From: Ophioceras dolichostomum
Lineage: Eukaryota > Ascomycota > Sordariomycetes > Magnaporthales > Ophioceraceae
NCBI GenBank assembly: GCA_003049485.1
Contig: PYST01000001.1
Location: forward strand, 124,001 to 188,000
Length of the DNA: 64,000 nucleotides
Direction of reading: 5' to 3'
In this document: piece after piece, positions 59,069-64,000 of the stretch
How the letters are laid out: the number at the start of each line of letters is the position of its first letter
Numbering within the stretch: position 1 is the stretch's first letter
The notes under the pieces: generated by a model
What the model was told of the DNA's origin: nothing
The model's input: the letters and a program-made list of their open reading frames with translations, nothing else
Database searches by the model: none
Made by a program: the position numbers and the translations under genes

Positions 59069-60823
59069 ATGGCCGCCAAGACAACCACCAACGGCGACGG
59101 GAAGCCGTCCTACGGTCAGTACTACACTCTTTCTTTATCCCATTTTCAGCTGCGGTGGACTTCTGGGCAGCCGTACAACGCCTTGTACTTGGGAGAGACT
59201 GCCCGACCCTACGAGAAACTTGATGAGATCGGTTGCTGAATACCTGTAAGAAAGAATACTTAGTCAGCCCGAGAACCCGTTCACGGCGCTCATCCCGGAC
59301 CAGCAGATCGCGGTGATACCGTCCTTCACTCTTGAATCCGGAGTGGAGCTGCGCAATGTCCCCGTGGCATACACGGTCAGAGGCCGTCTGTCTCCGTCCG
59401 GCGACAATGCCATGGTCATCTGCCACGCCCTGACGGGGAGCGCCGACGTCGGCGACTGGTGGGGGCCACTCCTCGGTGGCCCCGGCCGGGCGTTCGACAC
59501 GTCGAGGTTCTTCATCGTCTGTATGAACAGCCTTGGAAGTCCGTATGGATCAGCTAGCCCCGTCACGGCAAAGGACGGCGATGTCAGCCAGGGGCGGTAC
59601 GGGCCCGAGTTCCCCCTCACTACGATTCGTGACGACGTGAAGTGAGTGATTCGTCCCCATTTTAATCCCTAGTTGTACAACCACGGTGAAAACGCCCTCA
59701 ACCGCTTAAGCGCATGCTAACGAGAACTGCCATCTGCCCACCAATCAGCCTTCACAAGCTCCTCTTAGATGAGCTTGGCATCCGCCAGATCGCCGCCGTC
59801 ATCGGGGGCTCTCTCGGGGGCATGTTCGTCCTAGAGTGGGCGTACTTCGGCAAGGACTACGTCCGTTGTGTTGTCCCGATTGCTACTTCCAGCCGCCACA
59901 GCGCTTGGGGCATCAGCTGGGGTGAGGCTCAGCGCCAGAGCATCTATGCCGACCCTAAGTACGACGACGGCTACTATCCCTTCTCGGATCCGCCGTCGAC
60001 AGGGCTCGGTGCTGCCCGTATGTCAGCCCTCTTGACGTACCGGAGCCGCAACTCCTTCGAGGCCCGCTTTGGGAGAAACGCACCGGACCCGTCGCAGCGT
60101 CAGACAATACGCGAGAGACCTAGCACCCCTTCCGAGGCCCACTTTCACATCCACAACGACGGCCACAAGATCAACAGGGCTGGGCTGTCCCGACACAACA
60201 GCCAGGGCAGCACAAAAGAGAACGGAGATGCCAACGGGGTCAAGACTGCAAATGGCAACACCAACGGCAATGGCAAAGCCGACGCGCCGTCCGTCGCCGA
60301 TCCACAGTTCCATGGCCCCAGCAAGGGCAGCCTGACAGGAGGCGAGAGGTCAAAGCCAACCTCCCACTACTTCTCCGCCCAGTCATACCTGCGGTATCAG
60401 GGCAACAAGTTCGTGAAGCGCTTCGACAGCAACTGCTACATCGCTATGACGCGCAAGCTGGATACTCACGACGTCTCGCGCAACCGAGCCGACTCGATTG
60501 CCGAGGCGCTCGCCATGATCGAGCAGCCCACGCTCGTCATCGGCATCGAGAGTGACGGCCTCTTTACCTTTGCGGAGCAGGAGGAACTCGCGCGGCATAT
60601 CAAGGATGCTCGCCTGGAGCGTATCGACAGCCCTGAGGGCCACGACGCCTTTCTGCTCCAGTTTGAGCAGGTCAACAGGTACATTCTGGGATTCTTGAGG
60701 GAGGTACTGCCCGACATTATGAGCAAGGATGCGGACGACGCTGCAGTTGTGAGCTCCGTTGGCCAGCTGACCAAATCCAGCACGTTTGGCGAGGCAGAGG
60801 TCGAGGACATCACTGCTTGGTAG
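59069..60823 (+). CDS. MET2: Homoserine O-acetyltransferase
   Basis: Transfers acetyl from acetyl-CoA to L-homoserine, giving O-acetylhomoserine for methionine and cysteine synthesis. An alpha/beta-hydrolase of 503 residues in three exons: 59069..59114, 59251..59641, 59749..60823. Intron 2 (GTGAGT/GCTAAC/ATCAG) is firm. Intron 1 (GTCAGT, acceptor GTAAG) is the phase-compatible choice and is less sure, so the first 20 residues may change. Family landmarks: QPENPFTALIPDQQ, NAMVICHALTGSADVGDWW, MNSLGSPYGSASP, nucleophile Ser167 in GGSLGGM, RHSAWGISWGEAQRQ, Asp415 in IGIESDGLF and His444 in EGHDAFLL; the triad is complete. Between about 255 and 350 there is a Ser/Asn/Gly-rich insertion before the conserved YLRYQGNKFVKRFDSNCYIA. 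Probably cytosolic; no targeting sequence seen. Confidence 0.95.
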
Positions 60824-63531
60824 ATAGAAAAGCTTGACGTGACTTTCTTCTCTTATTTTTTTTTTAGCTCTGATTTATAACAGCCGTCTGGGAAACCGAG
60901 AAGTATTGGCCAGTGATGTCCACGATGCATTCCTCATGCTTCCAGACACGTTACTGATGTGCACTTCTGACCGATCTGCAGGGGTCGCCCACCAACAATC
61001 CTTCCCATATGTATGGATTTCTTCCCCGAATGCCTAAAACCCCCCACGCTTTCTGGTCCAACTGTCAACCACGTGGGCTGTTTTGATGTGTCAGAGAACG
61101 CTAACAACATGGCGTGTGCGAAGTTGGGGGGCGATTGTCATGGAATGTTTGACAGGTTCTTCAAAACCTGTGATGGGGAGCCCCTCCCCCTCGGCTTCCC
61201 TTTCAGAGAGTCAAGAGGCTCTTACCCAGCAAGCCGCAGCTTGGCGAAGCGGGAATGTGCCCTGGGCCGAGGCTCAACATGTGCGATGTGCCCTAGCCTT
61301 CCGCGAAGCTGGCACGTCGAACGGCCGTCGAACGGTGACCAGAGGTGTAGATGTCGACAGGACCGCGAATAAGAGGTCAACTACGTTTTCTGGTAAGACA
61401 GCCGCCAGAATCAAATTAGATCTGAAGCCACCACTGCGCGTTGCATCTAGTGGCGTGAGTTTCCTATTCCAGTAATATCCAGGTGCTTAGATAGTTCACG
61501 ACGTACCTCCGGCGACAAAAAATGGCGGCTGAGCAGGAAATATCTGCGAACAGCTGAGCGCAAAACAGCATTATGAGTCCCCAGTCTTGGTCTCTTCAAA
61601 TATGCTTTTGATGAGGATTACAGGTACTGGATTGTACAGAGGTTTCCAAGTGGTTGACTTCATGCGACTTTTAACACTAGTTTGTGTCGCGTCCGCTTCC
61701 ACACCACTCCAACACCGATCATCAACCTCGGACACCGTCATGATCACTAGAAATTTTCTATTCAGAAGCATAGAGCTACAGCAGCGCTGCCAGCAGATAA
61801 TTTGGGATCTCGTTAGGTTCTTGACCCCCAGCCTCAAGATCCCCCCTACATACCGCATCTCGGGCTCAGCAACGGAAATCACAACGGCCTCACGCCACCA
61901 TCGACCCAAAGAACGAGATGCAGCCAGCCACGTCTACCCCGAGAGCCAGCCGCGAGTGCACGTGTTCATTAAAACCTGCAAAAAATCACAGCAATATTGC
62001 ACTATTGTAAACTATGCCTCGTCTTGGTGTTGTAAAAGCCCACCAGACTTTCAGTCAACGGCTATACCAACTCTCCAACCAACTTTCGCTGATTAGGGTG
62101 ATAGAACTCACGTCTCGCCACACAAGCTGTGTTACGTAACAGAGGTCCGGAAGGGAAAGAGCTCAGACAGAAGGCTGTGTTTCGCTTCCCTCCCGAACTG
62201 ACAGTCAAAGAAGCTCGAATACGTCCCTTACATCACTCCCGAGATCTCGTGCACGAGGGTATTTTTCGAATGCATACACAATATGGGCAGGTGTGTCTTA
62301 TTACCACACCCAACCACGTTCCGGAACAAAACCTCGGGTCCTGTTCGTCGGGTCATGGTGACGACGTACAGATGCGGCTGTCAGGGGCAGCGCGAGAAGT
62401 TGTCGCCTCAGGCGGACCATTTATACATACCGAGGAATCCCATCTTGCCCCCTTGCCTTCCTTGTTTCGCTTCGTTACTGCTTATCTTTCTTGCTCTCTC
62501 GCTCATGCACATGCTATGCTACGACGGCCTCATTGGGCTTCTTTTACCCCTGGTTTCCTCCGGCCATCTCAGTCTACTGCAGTACTGCAGCAGGTAGCAT
62601 CGAATTCAGGGGTCTTGCCGTTTCGAAGTCGGCCACCGGTCCCCATTATAACGCCCGATGCGGACACCGAACTAAACTAAATAGCGCAAGGCGATGATCT
62701 CCCATTCACGCCACCAAACTACCTGCGAATGGAGTCTCGAACATCGAGACCAACAACAAGGCCATTATCAAGTATCAATCATTGAAAAAAAGCAAAACCA
62801 ACAAAACAGGGGTTCAAGTGGGCTCCAGCTCCCTCGAGGGCACGATTTGGGAGGGCAACATGTGGAGTAAATGGAGTAACACAAGGGACCCCCAGCCTGG
62901 AAGATCTCAGCCTCTGGATCGAACACGGGGGTCAAGCCTTGGCTCCCATTGGACCATCGACTTACATGGGAAAATGCGTTTTCAGCCCTCAGCATCAAAG
63001 ACCGCTGACAACATACATGCACACAAGCATGCAATGCTGCAATTACAGGCGTACCGTCTTTCGTCTTTTCTTCTTCTCCATCTCTTTGCTTTTTTTTTTC
63101 CTGCCCCCATCCCTCCTTTGTATCACTACTAATAACCCCACCCATCACGCCCAGCACAGCGCCTCTCTACCGTTCCTCCTCTGATGTGACCAGTCACGTC
63201 CCGCCCTTTCAGCCATCGAAGTCACAATGGGGCTTACATGCGTCTGCTTTGCCAGCTTGCCCCCAGACGAGACATCCCGCCCTGTCTGTCTGTCTGTCTC
63301 GCCCATTGTCCGGTAATAAAGGTTGTCAGCACAAAGGCGTGATGGTCCAAGCTGGTAATGATAGTCGCCCACGTTTTCCTCCTCGAGCCGGGAAGAGACA
63401 TGCATCAACCAGGGAGAACAAGCTTGCAGCCAGTCGTCGGGCGGTCCAACACGGCAGAGAGCAGAAGCAAATGCGGTCAGGCGGTGGTGGTCAGTCCCAG
63501 TCCACCGCTACTGCTGTTGGTTGCCCTAATC
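60824..63531. other. Intergenic region downstream of MET2
   Basis: No recognisable gene. Apart from the candidate frame at 61140-61475 it holds a plus-strand frame at about 61660-62096 with moderate complexity but no family signature. From about 62450 the sequence becomes pyrimidine-rich, consistent with a promoter or leader of a plus-strand gene to the right. Confidence 0.5.
61140..61475 (+). CDS. Candidate small ORF, 111 residues, function unknown
   Basis: ATG at 61140 opens a frame with mixed, non-repetitive composition (ESQEALTQQAAAWRSGNVPW, then AEAQHVRCALAFREAG, then a basic segment RTVTRGVDVDRTANKRS) to a TAA at 61473. It looks more protein-like than the surrounding frames, but no family is recognised. 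There is no clear promoter or intron, and an overlapping Cys-containing frame (61013-61372) competes. It could be a relic or chance. Confidence 0.22.
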   Translation: MECLTGSSKPVMGSPSPSASLSESQEALTQQAAAWRSGNVPWAEAQHVRCALAFREAGTSNGRRTVTRGVDVDRTANKRSTTFSGKTAARIKLDLKPPLRVASSGVSFLFQ

Positions 63532-63592
63532 GTAAGTGTCCAGGCAGATATTGGCTTCTTATAATATCCGACTTCGTTACTTTTTCTTCCAG
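63532..63592 (+). other. Candidate 61-nt intron near right edge
   Basis: Donor GTAAGT at 63532 and acceptor TTTTTCTTCCAG ending at 63592 are both near consensus and the length is normal; the branch site is weak. Translation across the junction soon stops in the upstream frame, so the intron more likely lies in the 5' leader of a plus-strand gene beyond the window. Confidence 0.4.
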
Positions 63593-64000
63593 AATCCTTC
63601 GTAAGGGTCCTTTTCGTTGTGCATACAATGATTCTTTCGCCCCATCCCGCCTGCTGCCGCCCGTAGTCCGTAGGGGTCGCCTCCCACCACCCTTGTCGCC
63701 TTCCCAGAGCCTGATCCTGGTGCTCCGTAGGTCGAGTCCAGACAGCAGAGCCCCCTCATCAGAACCCTCGTGGACTCGACGATTGGGTAGTGATACTGCT
63801 CCCTTCCAGCCTCGAGTGGAGACCAACGAGTCCCTCTCCCCTCGTGTCTCTTCCTCAGCCGCTTCCCTTGTCGTTTAATATGTCCACCACGTTCGCTTGC
63901 TCATCCACTTCAAGGCAACCTCCCTTCCCTCCCCTTGCTGCAAATTCACAGAGGTAGCAGTATACCAAGCCCTTGGCCAGCTGTCCCAGCTTTTCGGATC
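63593..64000 (+). other. Probable leader of a gene running off the right edge
   Basis: Pyrimidine-rich DNA with several short frames. An ATG at 63880 starts a frame of only about 25 codons before a stop, near a weak donor. I cannot identify the gene. Confidence 0.25.

Noticed and set aside
1..64000. CRISPR arrays, rRNA genes, intact transposons or a secondary-metabolite cluster
   Set aside because: No spaced direct repeats, rRNA landmarks, transposase/reverse-transcriptase signatures or biosynthetic backbone enzymes were seen.

Overview
The window is nuclear DNA of a filamentous ascomycete (Pezizomycotina, most likely Sordariomycetes). Genes carry short introns of 61-107 nt with GTRAGT-type donors and GCTAAC/CTGAC-type branch sites. 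The recognisable proteins are fungal: a VIB-1/XprG-type NDT80 factor, a Clr5-domain protein, a fungal MET2 and a THO2 with a very long Arg-rich tail. Intergenic DNA is full of microsatellites and TAGG/ACCT repeats. I cannot name the genus from sequence alone.

Layout. 1-7.6 kb: no supported gene. 7.7-10.4 kb (minus): the p53-like/NDT80 transcription factor vib-1. A further candidate start exon lies at 14.6 kb, which implies a first intron of about 4.2 kb. 14.6-37.6 kb: about 23 kb with no recognisable conserved gene, but with scattered splice signatures, one possible 57-codon two-exon gene (33.7 kb), tandem repeats, and one block of different texture (23.1-23.5 kb). 37.65-39.7 kb (plus): a leucine-rich-repeat-like conserved protein. 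40.96-42.83 kb (minus): a Clr5-domain protein. 43.99-44.42 kb (plus): a small gene that looks broken. 45.9-48.3 kb (plus): an ABC-F ATPase. 49.96-58.15 kb (minus): THO2, the TREX/THO scaffold. 59.07-60.82 kb (plus): homoserine O-acetyltransferase (MET2). 60.8-64 kb: no firm gene, but a good intron near the right edge suggests the leader of a gene continuing off the window.

The genes are unrelated housekeeping and regulatory functions rather than a cluster or operon: starvation/incompatibility regulation (vib-1), mRNP assembly and export (THO2), translation or ribosome-associated ATPase (ABC-F), and methionine biosynthesis (MET2). THO2 and MET2 are divergent and share a 921-bp promoter with a perfect GCN4/CPC-1 box, a cluster of TGTGGC motifs and a TATA box. 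A 12-codon upstream ORF ends two bases before the MET2 start.

Exon junctions were derived by hand from splice signals and phase. Those of THO2, ABC-F, Clr5 and MET2 introns are mutually phase-consistent. The outer 5' exons of vib-1, MET2 and the LRR-like gene are less certain. I found no tRNA, rRNA, CRISPR array or intact transposon, and no clear evidence of a novel multi-gene system.
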